A stretch of DNA of 64,000 nt, taken from the NCBI RefSeq assembly GCF_018860665.1, contig NZ_JAHKPK010000018.1, positions 124,001 to 188,000 on the forward strand. The letters run 5' to 3'. Source of the stretch: Pacificibacter marinus (lineage in GTDB: Bacteria > Pseudomonadota > Alphaproteobacteria > Rhodobacterales > Rhodobacteraceae). Below are positions 54,298 to 63,448 of the stretch, one piece after another (position 1 is the first letter of the stretch; every line of letters starts with the position of its first letter). The notes under the pieces are model-generated. The model was given only the letters and a program-made list of their open reading frames with translations, was not told the DNA's origin and did not search any database. The position numbers and the translations under genes were made by a program.

Positions 54298-55974
54298 TTA
54301 CGAGCACACCCTTGCGCGCGGCGCTGTTTCCAACAACATCCGCGTGTAATCATTCTCAGGTGCATCGAACAAAGCCTCAGACTCGCGGCATTCAATAATC
54401 ACACCCTTTTTCATCACGGCAACACGATCAGACACCTGACGCACAACCGCCAAATCATGGCTGACAAACAACATTGTAAGCCCCAAGGAGCGCCGCAATT
54501 CCATTAACAGTGCCAGCATGTCAGCCTGAATAGACACATCAAGTGCTGAAGTCGGTTCATCACATAACAAGAATCTTGGCCGCACAGAAAGCGCGCGGGC
54601 GATGCAAATTCGCTGACGCTGGCCGCCCGAAAACTGGTGCGGAAATTTTCGCCCCGCATCTGCAGGCAACCCCACACGCTCTAAAAGCGCCCCGACAAGA
54701 TGATTAATCTGACCACGCTCTGCCAACCCATGAAACCGAATGGGTTCGGCAAGAATTTGATCAACGCGCATGCGACTGTTTAATGACGAATATGGATCCT
54801 GAAACACCACTTGCACATCCCGACGCAAAGCCTTTCGCGCGGCGGCAGATTTGACCTGTGTCAGCGGGCCGTGATCGGTGAAGGACACAGTTCCATGTGT
54901 GGGCTGCATCAAGCCAGTCAAAATACGCCCAAGCGTTGATTTGCCAGAGCCGCTTTCCCCCACAAGCCCTAAAACTTCGCCGCGTGCGATGGAAATATCC
55001 GGCACCTCAAGAGCACGAAACCCACTGCCCTTGCCCCAAAAGGTCGTTTTACGGGTGGCGAAATCCATTTCCAAAGCTGTTGCTGTTAAAAAGTCGCCAG
55101 TCTGCGCACTGGGCTTGTTTTCAAGCAGCCACTTATCGATTTCTCCCGTCTTTTTGGGCGGATTTCTAAACCGTTCTTCGCGCAGATCAATGCGTGGGAT
55201 CGCGGCAATCAAATCTTGGGTATATTGATTGCTCGGCGCCTCGATCACCTGCGCAGAAGCGCCTGTTTCGATCAGTTTCCCATGCCGCATCACATAAACA
55301 CGATCCGTCGTTTGCGCGATGACGCCCATATCATGGGTCACAAGGATCACCCCAAGAAACCGTTCAACACAAATGCTACGGATCAAATCCAACACCTGTT
55401 TTTGCACGGATACATCCAGCGCCGTTGTGGGTTCATCTGCGATCAAAAGATCAGGATCGCCTGCCATCGCCAGCGCAATCACCACTCTTTGCCGCATGCC
55501 ACCTGAAAACTCATGTGGGTATTGATTCATGCGATCCGAAGCTTCGGGAATACCTACGCCGCTTAGCCGTTCAACGGCCATGACACGGGCCTGTTGCATC
55601 GTCACATTTTGCAGCACAGAAATGGTTTCACTAAGTTGATCCCCCACGGTCATCAACGGATTGAGCGATGTCATAGGGTCTTGAAAAATCATCCCGATCC
55701 GCCGACCGCGCAGATAGGCCATTTCCTTGTCGGTCTTTTGAACAATGTCATCGCCGTCTAGCAAAACACGCCCGCCAGTGACTTTGCCCGGATGGGACAA
55801 CAGGTCCATAATAGCGTTACCAATGGTGGATTTCCCTGCCCCGCTTTCACCAATCAGGCCAACAATTTCACCTCGTTTGACATGCATATCAAATCCGTGA
55901 ACCGCGACGAAATCACCATTTCGATGAGGAAAGGTCACTTGCAGACCTTCCACTTTGCATAAAAAATCTGTCAT
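54298..55974 (-). CDS. Peptide-type ABC importer, fused double ATPase (DppD-DppF)
   Basis: A 558-residue protein with two ATPase domains in one chain. Domain 1 (about 1-265) has GESGAGKST, FSGGMRQRVVIALAM and LLIADEPTTALDVS. Domain 2 (about 300-555) has GESGSGKST, FSGGQRQRICIARAL and LLCDEPTSALDVS. Such fusions are known (YejF, GsiA). It provides both motors for the oligopeptide-type importer of this operon and overlaps the upstream permease gene by ATGA. Confidence 0.92.
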   Translation of the reverse strand: MTDFLCKVEGLQVTFPHRNGDFVAVHGFDMHVKRGEIVGLIGESGAGKSTIGNAIMDLLSHPGKVTGGRVLLDGDDIVQKTDKEMAYLRGRRIGMIFQDPMTSLNPLMTVGDQLSETISVLQNVTMQQARVMAVERLSGVGIPEASDRMNQYPHEFSGGMRQRVVIALAMAGDPDLLIADEPTTALDVSVQKQVLDLIRSICVERFLGVILVTHDMGVIAQTTDRVYVMRHGKLIETGASAQVIEAPSNQYTQDLIAAIPRIDLREERFRNPPKKTGEIDKWLLENKPSAQTGDFLTATALEMDFATRKTTFWGKGSGFRALEVPDISIARGEVLGLVGESGSGKSTLGRILTGLMQPTHGTVSFTDHGPLTQVKSAAARKALRRDVQVVFQDPYSSLNSRMRVDQILAEPIRFHGLAERGQINHLVGALLERVGLPADAGRKFPHQFSGGQRQRICIARALSVRPRFLLCDEPTSALDVSIQADMLALLMELRRSLGLTMLFVSHDLAVVRQVSDRVAVMKKGVIIECRESEALFDAPENDYTRMLLETAPRARVCS

Positions 55975-56873
55975 CGTAACCTCGGATTTAAATAGTCGCG
56001 GACCCAGTCAGCAACAAGATTGAAAGCAACCACCATCACAAGCAGCATCGTGCCGGGAAAAATAACCACCCACCAAATACCGGAGAACAAATACTGACTG
56101 CCGATTTGAATAAGCGCACCCAGAGATGGTTCGGTAAGCGGCGTGCCTAATCCCAGAAACGACAACGTCGCCTCGGTCACGATGGCCACGGCAATCTGCA
56201 GCATCGCCAACACCAGCACCGGTCCCAAAATATTAGGCGTGATGTGACGCAAAATGATTGTCCGCGTTGGTAGGCCAATAGCCTCGCAAGATGTCACATA
56301 ATCCTGCCGCCGCTGGACCATAACAGACGCCCGCACAATACGCGCAAACTGCACCCAGCCGGCCAGCCCAATGGCCAAAACCATGATCGGAACCGCCGCA
56401 GCCGCAAAGACCTCTGCGGGCAATGTGGTTTTAAGGATGCCGTTGAACAGCAATGCAATCAAAATGGGTGGAAAGGCAAATTGAACTTCGGCAACGCGCA
56501 TCAATATCGCGTCTGTCCAGCCCCCAAAATAGCCAGCCAGCAACCCGACAGCCATGCCAATCAGCACGGATAGAAGCACAGCCCCCAAGCCGACGATCAA
56601 GGAAATACGGCCACCATATAACATCGCGGACAACACATCACGTCCTTGCAAATCAGTGCCCAACAAGAACCGCGCGTCGGCTCCATCTTGCCAAACGGGC
56701 GGCAAGTTATTGTCCATGATCGATATTGTGGCAGGATCAAACGGCGTATGCGGTGCAAATATCGGCGCGAATGCGCATCCGATGACAATCATTCCAATGA
56801 TAAGCGAAGATATGACGGTGACGGGTGAATTCAGCAATTCGTACCAAAAATCAGAGCGTATTTTTTCAAACAT
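55971..56873 (-). CDS. Peptide-type ABC permease DppC-like
   Basis: A 300-residue permease with an N-terminal membrane segment, a periplasmic loop with FLLGTDLQGRDVLS (typical of DppC/OppC) and five further segments. The EAA-like loop reads YVTSCEAIGLPTRTIILRHI. It lies 1 base after the DppB-like gene. Confidence 0.92.
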   Translation of the reverse strand: MFEKIRSDFWYELLNSPVTVISSLIIGMIVIGCAFAPIFAPHTPFDPATISIMDNNLPPVWQDGADARFLLGTDLQGRDVLSAMLYGGRISLIVGLGAVLLSVLIGMAVGLLAGYFGGWTDAILMRVAEVQFAFPPILIALLFNGILKTTLPAEVFAAAAVPIMVLAIGLAGWVQFARIVRASVMVQRRQDYVTSCEAIGLPTRTIILRHITPNILGPVLVLAMLQIAVAIVTEATLSFLGLGTPLTEPSLGALIQIGSQYLFSGIWWVVIFPGTMLLVMVVAFNLVADWVRDYLNPRLR

Positions 56874-56874
56874 A

Positions 56875-57843
56875 TCAGCGGGCTCCGTGACGAATACGCG
56901 GATCGATCAGAACATAGATCGCATCAACGAGAAGATTTGAGATTGTAAAAATAAGCCCAACGAAAATCAGATAAGCGGCCAGCAACGGAATGTCGCTTTG
57001 GCCGATTGCATGCAAAAGCAAAGACCCCATGCCCGGCCATTGGAAAACCCGTTCGGTGATGATCGAAAAGGCAAACAACGAACTCAGTTGCAAACCAATG
57101 GCCGTCACCACAGGCACCAAGGTATTTTTCAAAGCGTGCCCAAGATATACATGGCGCGCCGGAAGTCCGCGCGCCCATGCGAACCGAATGTAATCCGTGC
57201 GTAATACTTCAAGCATTTCGGCACGTATCAAGCGTAAGATCACGCCCAATTGGAACAGACACAACACCGCAGCCGGCATCAACGCATGTCGCAAGCCATC
57301 CAAGGTGAACAGGCTTGTCTCAAAGCCGAGCACCGAAGCCACATCCCCGCGTCCAAAGGATGGCAACCAGTTCAGCCATACCGAATAAACAAGGATCAAC
57401 AAGATCCCCAACAAGAATGAAGGTACAGAGACACCAATGACTGACAGCGCCATGATGGTCTGAGCAATACCGCCTTTGCGTTTGATCCCTGTGTAAATAC
57501 CAGCCGGAACAGCCAGCAAAAGCGACAAAACACCAGACAATAGCACAAGTTCAATCGTGGCCGGTAAACGGTCGGCAATCATTTCGCTGACCTCGCGATT
57601 GAAACTATAGGAAATGCCAAAATCACCCTGAATCGCATTGGCGACATAGCGAAAATATTGGACAATGATAGGGTCGTTAAGCCCTAGACTTTCGCGCAAC
57701 GCATCGCGTTCAGCGACGGTGGTTTCCTGTCCGACAAGTGCCAGCACGGGATCACCGATATATTGAAAGACAAGAAAGCCAATGAAAGCGACGCAAAGCA
57801 TCACGATGGCCGCCTGAAAAAGTCTGGCGATTAGAAACTGCAT
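56875..57843 (-). CDS. Peptide-type ABC permease DppB-like
   Basis: A 322-residue permease beginning FLIARLFQAAIVMLCVAFIGFLVF. It has the VAERDALRESLGLNDPIIVQYFRY loop, DFGISYSFNREV and six membrane segments, the standard DppB layout. It is separated from the binding-protein gene by a hairpin at 57868-57897. Confidence 0.92.
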   Translation of the reverse strand: MQFLIARLFQAAIVMLCVAFIGFLVFQYIGDPVLALVGQETTVAERDALRESLGLNDPIIVQYFRYVANAIQGDFGISYSFNREVSEMIADRLPATIELVLLSGVLSLLLAVPAGIYTGIKRKGGIAQTIMALSVIGVSVPSFLLGILLILVYSVWLNWLPSFGRGDVASVLGFETSLFTLDGLRHALMPAAVLCLFQLGVILRLIRAEMLEVLRTDYIRFAWARGLPARHVYLGHALKNTLVPVVTAIGLQLSSLFAFSIITERVFQWPGMGSLLLHAIGQSDIPLLAAYLIFVGLIFTISNLLVDAIYVLIDPRIRHGAR

Positions 57844-57867
57844 ATATGATTTCCGAAACTAGAGACT

Positions 57868-57897
57868 GTGCCACCCACTCACAAAAGCGGGCGGCAC
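57868..57897 (-). terminator. Intercistronic hairpin after the peptide-binding-protein gene
   Basis: On the reverse strand GTGCCGCCC pairs with GGGTGGCAC (one G-U) around a 12-base loop with no T run. This is the third such hairpin following a binding-protein gene in the window. Confidence 0.6.
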
Positions 57898-57904
57898 CTA
57901 GGGG

Positions 57905-59494
57905 TTAGTTCACGTTAAAAAGTTCTAACGGGAATTCGGATGTCGGATGTTGAACCGCTTCAATATTTGCACCGGTGCCCCAGACAAGTTGCTGCGCATG
58001 CAAGGGGATAAGGCACACATCGTCAACCATCAGCTGCATCGCATGTTGCAACATGGCTTCACGAGCTTCAGGATCCATCGTCGTGGCCGCTTTGGCTACG
58101 ATTGCATCAGCCTCAGGGACAGAGCACCCTGAAATATTCCATGCGCCAGTGCCCCCTTCCAAGTCACGTGTACCAAGGACGTTTTGGAACACGTTCAAAC
58201 TGTCCATCGTGGACGGCGTCCAGCTGAGCAAAAAGAAGGAAGTGCCAAATTCAGGCGCCACAACTTTTGGGAAAAACTGAGCTTTAGATTGCGCGATCAA
58301 GTTCACCTTGATGTTCACCCGCGCCAACAAACTGACCACCGCCTGACAAATTTGGCCATCATTGACATAGCGGTCTGTGGAACAGTCCATGGTCAACTCG
58401 AACCCATCGGGATATCCCGCCTCGGCCAGCAGCGATTTCGCTGTCTCGATGTTGTATTCCAGCTGCTTCAGATCAGGGTTAAAGCCGTTCACCTTATCCA
58501 TCACATATTGGCTAACAAGCGTGGCTTGGCCTTGCATCACCCGATCAATAATTGCCTGCGCGTCAATGGCATGGGCAAAAGCTTGGCGCACGCGCAGATC
58601 AAGAAACGGGTTGCCTTCGACAGGGCTTTCGATGATTTGATCGCGCCATTGATCCATGCCGATGTACATTGTCCGCGCCTCGGCGCTGGAAACGACTTTC
58701 GCCCCCTCAGCGCTTTCAACCCGCGCGATGTCTTGCAATGGCAGCGGCATCACGACATCCACTTCACCTGACAACAAAGCAGACACCAATGTCGCGGCAT
58801 TATTGATCGGCGTAAAATCGACTTCGGTTACATTGCCGATTTCTCCCCAATAGGCCTCATTGACGGCCATGGTTGTTCTTTCACCCTGCGCCCGCGACAC
58901 AATTTGATACGGGCCGGTGCCGTTCGCATTTGTGGCGCTGAATGATTTTTCCTCAGCTTGTAGATTGATCGGCTCTTGCGCGCCATTGGCCTCGGCCCAG
59001 TCTTTATCCAAGATCATAAGATCCAACAGATCATTCAAAAGAATGGGGTTTGGCGCTTTGGTGATGATTTCGACAGTCAAATCATCAATCGCGCGAAAGC
59101 TGTCAACAGAGGCCAGAACATGTTTGAAATTGGACGTCTCAGCCAAAGCACGGGTCATGCTGAAGACCACATCATCAGCCGCGAAAGCCGCCCCATCATG
59201 AAACGTCACATTGGGGCGCAATTTGAAATGCCATGTGTTCGCGTCGATCTGTTCCCAGCTTTCCGCCAACTGTCCCGTAATTTCAAAATTTACGTCGCGG
59301 GCCACCAATCCTTCATACACATTCGCCAAAAAATAGTTGGTAAAACTCTCGTTGTGACTGTGTGGATCAAGGCTGGATGCATCCCCTTGCGAGGCCACCC
59401 GCAGGATTTCGGCTTGGGCTGCACCTGACAACCCGATCGTTATCGCGCAGGTTGAAATCAGTCTGATCAATGTTTTTGACATCTTCGTTTTCAT
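57905..59494 (-). CDS. Peptide-type periplasmic binding protein (family 5)
   Basis: A 529-residue binding protein with a signal peptide (about 1-28, ending AAQA). It has the family 5 features LDPHSHNESFTNYFLANVYEGLV, WHFKLRPNVTFHDGAAFAADDVVFS and LRVRQAFAHAIDAQAI. Ligands of this family include peptides, nickel, opines and other small compounds. The M20 enzyme upstream suggests an N-acyl amino acid or dipeptide. Highest copy expected owing to the following hairpin. Confidence 0.9.
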   Translation of the reverse strand: MKTKMSKTLIRLISTCAITIGLSGAAQAEILRVASQGDASSLDPHSHNESFTNYFLANVYEGLVARDVNFEITGQLAESWEQIDANTWHFKLRPNVTFHDGAAFAADDVVFSMTRALAETSNFKHVLASVDSFRAIDDLTVEIITKAPNPILLNDLLDLMILDKDWAEANGAQEPINLQAEEKSFSATNANGTGPYQIVSRAQGERTTMAVNEAYWGEIGNVTEVDFTPINNAATLVSALLSGEVDVVMPLPLQDIARVESAEGAKVVSSAEARTMYIGMDQWRDQIIESPVEGNPFLDLRVRQAFAHAIDAQAIIDRVMQGQATLVSQYVMDKVNGFNPDLKQLEYNIETAKSLLAEAGYPDGFELTMDCSTDRYVNDGQICQAVVSLLARVNIKVNLIAQSKAQFFPKVVAPEFGTSFFLLSWTPSTMDSLNVFQNVLGTRDLEGGTGAWNISGCSVPEADAIVAKAATTMDPEAREAMLQHAMQLMVDDVCLIPLHAQQLVWGTGANIEAVQHPTSEFPLELFNVN

Positions 59495-59599
59495 AACACT
59501 CTCCTATGTTGGGGTCTTTGATGACAACGGCTTTGCGTTTAGATTTGTCTTATGCAAATTTGCGCTTAAAACCGGCGTCAGGCTGTCACTTGAGACAGA

Positions 59600-60748
59600 T
59601 TACATCCTCTGCCTTTCGATTATTTTTTGGATAAACGCGTCACCAGCCTCTAGCTGCGACAGTTCAATAAACTCGTTTGGCTTATGCGCTTGTTCGATAG
59701 AACCAGGCCCGCAGACAACAACCGAATATCCACCGTCTTGGAATTGGCCGCCTTCGGTCGCAAAGGACACCACTTGATTGCGGCCATTATCGCCTGTGAT
59801 ACTGCGCGCCAGATCGGCAGCCACAGGGTTGGGTTCTGAAGTCAAAGCGGGCACCTGCGTGTCTATCGTCAACACCGCACCGCAAGTTGCGTCTTGCGCT
59901 TTCAACTGCGCGTCGATTTTGTCAGTGGCGCGCTGAAGCTCTGCAATCATCGCCGCAGGGTCATCATGATCCATCACTCTGGCGGACCAACCGATTTTAC
60001 AGGTTCCAGCGACGATATTGGTCGCCGCCCCCCCCTGAAGTGTTCCGATATTGATCGTCGAATACGGTGGATCAAACGGGCTGTCTACCTGGCGTCCTGC
60101 CCGAAGTTTCTCGGTCACAGCAATGATGTCCGTCATCCAGGCATGCGCTGCCAAATTGGAATCCACGCCAAGCTGCGGCATGCTGGAATGTGCATCACGG
60201 CCAACAATCGACACATGTCCCGCCATCATGCCTTTGTGGTTTTCGATCACTTTCATATTCGTCGGTTCACCGACCACGACCGCATCCACAGGGGGCAATT
60301 TTTTCACAAGTTCTGCAATCATTGATGGCGCCCCGACACAGCCCAGTTCTTCGTCATACGACAATGCGAAATAGATCGGGCGCGTCAAATTTTCCGCGAC
60401 CATTTGAGGCAAGGCAGCAAGTGCAGTGCTCACGAACCCTTTCATGTCACAGGTCCCACGCCCATAAGCGCGCCCATCACGTATAGTCAGCTCGAACGGC
60501 GGTGTATCCCATGTTTGTCCATCGACAGGCACCACATCAGTATGGCCACTGAGAATGATCCCCCCCGCACAAGATGGGCCCACCCTTGCATAAATATTAG
60601 CCTTGGTTCCCCCAGCATCGTAAACCCGTGTCGCCGTGATGCCGTAGTCGGCCAAATAGGATTCAACCCAATCCAATAAATCAAGATTCGACCGTGATGG
60701 TTCTGAATTAAATGCAACCAGCTTTTTTAACACATCTATAGATTTCAT
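59600..60748 (-). CDS. M20 family deacylase/peptidase (ArgE-like)
   Basis: A 382-residue zinc enzyme of the ArgE/DapE family. It has SGHTDVVPVDG, GRGTCDMKGF, the catalytic DEELGCVG and GEPTNMKVIENHKG, with a dimerisation domain in the middle (about 175-290). ArgE removes acetyl from acetylornithine, but operon context with a peptide-type importer suggests hydrolysis of an imported N-acyl amino acid or similar. The ATG is at 60746-60748. The gene is divergent from LysR. Confidence 0.87.
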   Translation of the reverse strand: MKSIDVLKKLVAFNSEPSRSNLDLLDWVESYLADYGITATRVYDAGGTKANIYARVGPSCAGGIILSGHTDVVPVDGQTWDTPPFELTIRDGRAYGRGTCDMKGFVSTALAALPQMVAENLTRPIYFALSYDEELGCVGAPSMIAELVKKLPPVDAVVVGEPTNMKVIENHKGMMAGHVSIVGRDAHSSMPQLGVDSNLAAHAWMTDIIAVTEKLRAGRQVDSPFDPPYSTINIGTLQGGAATNIVAGTCKIGWSARVMDHDDPAAMIAELQRATDKIDAQLKAQDATCGAVLTIDTQVPALTSEPNPVAADLARSITGDNGRNQVVSFATEGGQFQDGGYSVVVCGPGSIEQAHKPNEFIELSQLEAGDAFIQKIIERQRM

Positions 60749-60844
60749 AAGGTTGCAGTCTCGCTTTGTTTGTAATGACACTTAATCGTTGACCGACTGG
60801 CCTTTCTACGCAATAGAAAATGTTGAGTGATAGTATTCACTTTT

Positions 60845-60862
60845 GATATACCAATTGATATC
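60845..60862. promoter_or_regulatory. Candidate LysR operator GATAT-N8-ATATC
   Basis: An imperfect dyad GATATACCAATTGATATC lies in the divergent region 16 bases before the LysR start and resembles the T-N11-A-type sites of LysR regulators. Suggestive only. Confidence 0.35.
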
Positions 60863-60877
60863 GCAAAGGATGCTCGC

Positions 60878-61795
60878 ATGCGGCTAAGACATTTAGAGGC
60901 TTTTCGCGCGACTGTACTTGAGGGATCGGTGACCGCCGCGGCGGCACGCCTCAAGACATCGCAGCCCACCCTAAGCCGTATGCTCACAGAACTTGAGGAA
61001 AGCGTTGGTTTTGCTCTGTTTCAGCGCAAAAAAGGACGGATCAGCCCGACTGCAGATGGCATCTTATTTTACGAAAAAATGAGCGAAGTCAGTGGTGCTC
61101 TCTCGCGTCTGAAGCGTGCCGCAGAGCTGATCAAACGCGATAGCAATAAACACCTGACCATTGCAGGATCGCCCGCATTGATGACATTATTTTTGCCCAA
61201 CGTCCTAAAGGACTTCTGCGCAAAATATCCAGATGTGCAGGTCGATCTGCTAACACAATCCATTCCAGAACTGTTCGAGTCCCTTCAGCGCTCTGAAGTG
61301 GATTTAGCCTTTTCAATCAAGCTCGGTGGCCTGAAAGAACATCTCCAGACAGACCTCATCACCCAAAGCTATGTTTGCGCCCTTCCGCCAGGGCACCGGC
61401 TGGCAGAGCTGGACGTCATACACGACACCGATCTCAAAGGTGAAAAAGTTATTTTGCTTAGGGACTTTGACAATCTGGATTTTACAGAGCATCGCAGCCT
61501 CATCGAAAAGCATGATTGGTGGCAAAACGCAAATGTAACGACCCAAGTGTCAAACGTTGGATATGCACTGGTTTTAAACGGCCTTGGGATCGGACTTTTG
61601 GATCCTTTCTCGGCCAAGATATGGGCTGCACAGGGGGTTCATATCCGCCCATTCATCCCCAAGCTGGAATATCAATTTGTCGTTTGTTTTGACCCAAAGT
61701 CAAAGAATGCCAGCCTATCTCGGGACTTCATTGAATTTGCGAAAAAAATACTATCCGAACAAGATATCCCCGCTTTGAACGAGCGCCGAAAATAA
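60878..61795 (+). CDS. LysR-family regulator
   Basis: A 305-residue regulator with the N-terminal HTH LRHLEAFRATVLEGSVTAAAARLKTSQPTLSRMLTELEESVG and a periplasmic-binding-like effector domain (about 95-300). The ATG at 60878 has AAAGGA upstream; a longer frame from 60827 is rejected because it adds non-family residues. Divergent to the M20/importer operon, which it probably controls. Confidence 0.92.
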   Translation: MRLRHLEAFRATVLEGSVTAAAARLKTSQPTLSRMLTELEESVGFALFQRKKGRISPTADGILFYEKMSEVSGALSRLKRAAELIKRDSNKHLTIAGSPALMTLFLPNVLKDFCAKYPDVQVDLLTQSIPELFESLQRSEVDLAFSIKLGGLKEHLQTDLITQSYVCALPPGHRLAELDVIHDTDLKGEKVILLRDFDNLDFTEHRSLIEKHDWWQNANVTTQVSNVGYALVLNGLGIGLLDPFSAKIWAAQGVHIRPFIPKLEYQFVVCFDPKSKNASLSRDFIEFAKKILSEQDIPALNERRK

Positions 61796-62075
61796 GCCAC
61801 CCATTCTTGTAGCTATGCCCTTTTATATAGCGATAATGATCACCGATCAGCGCGAGATGCCCACCAAGCGGGGCGCATAGGGTTTTGATCAGCCGATGGA
61901 CACAAACGTATCCGCAGCAGATTTCATTGCATCCAGTATTAGACATTTCTGCGGTTTGATTTCGTGGTAGGCGATTTCAAGTTTGGGCCCGAACCTTTAC
62001 ATTCAGGTAATACTCAAGGAAGATTAAGGTATATAAACCCCATAAAGTAGCCAAATTGAGAAAGAATCCCTCATA

Positions 62076-62534
62076 ATGACTTTGGACCGAATTGATAAGC
62101 GTATGCTCAGGCTGCTGCAAAGCAACGGTCGCCTGACGAATGCAGAGCTGGCGACGCAAGTCAATGTCAGCCCCGCAACCTGCCACAGACGCACTCAACG
62201 GCTTTTTGAGGAAGGCTACATCCAGTCCGTGCGCGCCCTTGTCGCCCCCGAAACTGTCGGACTGGGGGCTGTGGTTATGGTCGGTGTGGTTTTGGACCGT
62301 TCCACACCGGAAAGCTTTGCCAACTTTGAAAGTGCGGTGCTTGATCTGCCTATGATTTTAGATTGCCATCTGGTCGCTGGGGATTTTGATTACCTGCTTA
62401 AAATCCGCGTGGCTGATATGGCCGACTTCAATCGGTTCCACGGAGAGGTGTTGATCACCCTGCCCGAAGTGCGTCAAGCGCGGACGTTTTTTGTCATGAA
62501 AGAGGTCAAAGACGGCGCGCCCCTTCATTTTTGA
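62076..62534 (+). CDS. Lrp/AsnC-family regulator
   Basis: A 152-residue regulator with the HTH LTNAELATQVNVSPATCHRRTQRL and a RAM ligand-binding domain (about 65-145, with DCHLVAGDFDYLLKIRVADM). Typical of local amino-acid-responsive control. It converges with the VOC gene; its targets are unknown. Confidence 0.92.
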   Translation: MTLDRIDKRMLRLLQSNGRLTNAELATQVNVSPATCHRRTQRLFEEGYIQSVRALVAPETVGLGAVVMVGVVLDRSTPESFANFESAVLDLPMILDCHLVAGDFDYLLKIRVADMADFNRFHGEVLITLPEVRQARTFFVMKEVKDGAPLHF

Positions 62535-62557
62535 CCACGCCTTCCCCAATTTTTCGC

Positions 62558-63448
62558 TCAAGCTGCGAAAAAACGGAAAACCGTATTGGCTGTGGCATCG
62601 CTAAAATCCAAAGTCACAATATCCTGACCTGTCCACGAGATCCCCGCCCGATCTAAAATGCCGCACAGACGGGTTAAACTGGCGGCCGAAAAATCCATTC
62701 CTGCAATGAATGGCGTTTGGGTGTCAGCAAAATCTTTGGCCGATGCTTTCGCCAAAGGGCCTATTGTCTTGTCAAAGGTGACAGCATCCACAACGCGCAA
62801 AATGCCATTGGCTGTAGTACATTCAAACCCACCCTCGATCTGCGTGATCTGGCCATATAGCCCGCCAAACTTTTCTTGCAACGCAACGTGATGACTCGGC
62901 AAAGCCACAATCGTGACCCCGCAAATCCCCGATACAGTGTTGGGGTGTTCCAACCATTCTGGCACATAAATCAGGTCGGGGCGATGCTGTTGGCAAAGAA
63001 AAAATGACAAGCGTGGGAAATCCTGATCAGGCAACAAAGCCAAAGTGGTTTTCGTACGACCCGCCGTGCCATCTGGCAAGATGACATCACGGCCAAATTC
63101 CAGATGCCCTGCCACAGAGAACCCAGCGCGTTGCGCCGTTGCCGCATCCGCTTGTGAATCCGTGCTATGCAGGGCGGTTAAGGCCACACCTTCACGCGTT
63201 TGTAGATGTTCGTATACATGACGCCCGAACCGAAACTTGCCCGCAGGCACCTCATCAATCAGCCTATCGTCATAAATGCCCATGATCTCAAGTAAGCAAC
63301 CGTTAAACATCGCAAGACTGGTGCTTGTGCCCCACGGATGCTTGCCAACGGCCGTCATATTAAATCCCATATCGATCAAATGCGCCCGAAGTTTTTCAAT
63401 ATCGTATGTTGCCAAAAGCGGATGATCTATTCCGAAGGATGCAGTCAT
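62558..63448 (-). CDS. VOC/glyoxalase-like protein
   Basis: A 296-residue protein resembling the Glyoxalase_3 type of the vicinal oxygen chelate superfamily. It starts FGIDHPLLATYDIEKLRAHLIDMGFNMT, and the middle part has WLEHPNTVSGI followed by a second VOC-like half. The reaction is unknown. It overlaps the serine acetyltransferase gene by ATGA. Confidence 0.72.
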   Translation of the reverse strand: MTASFGIDHPLLATYDIEKLRAHLIDMGFNMTAVGKHPWGTSTSLAMFNGCLLEIMGIYDDRLIDEVPAGKFRFGRHVYEHLQTREGVALTALHSTDSQADAATAQRAGFSVAGHLEFGRDVILPDGTAGRTKTTLALLPDQDFPRLSFFLCQQHRPDLIYVPEWLEHPNTVSGICGVTIVALPSHHVALQEKFGGLYGQITQIEGGFECTTANGILRVVDAVTFDKTIGPLAKASAKDFADTQTPFIAGMDFSAASLTRLCGILDRAGISWTGQDIVTLDFSDATANTVFRFFAA

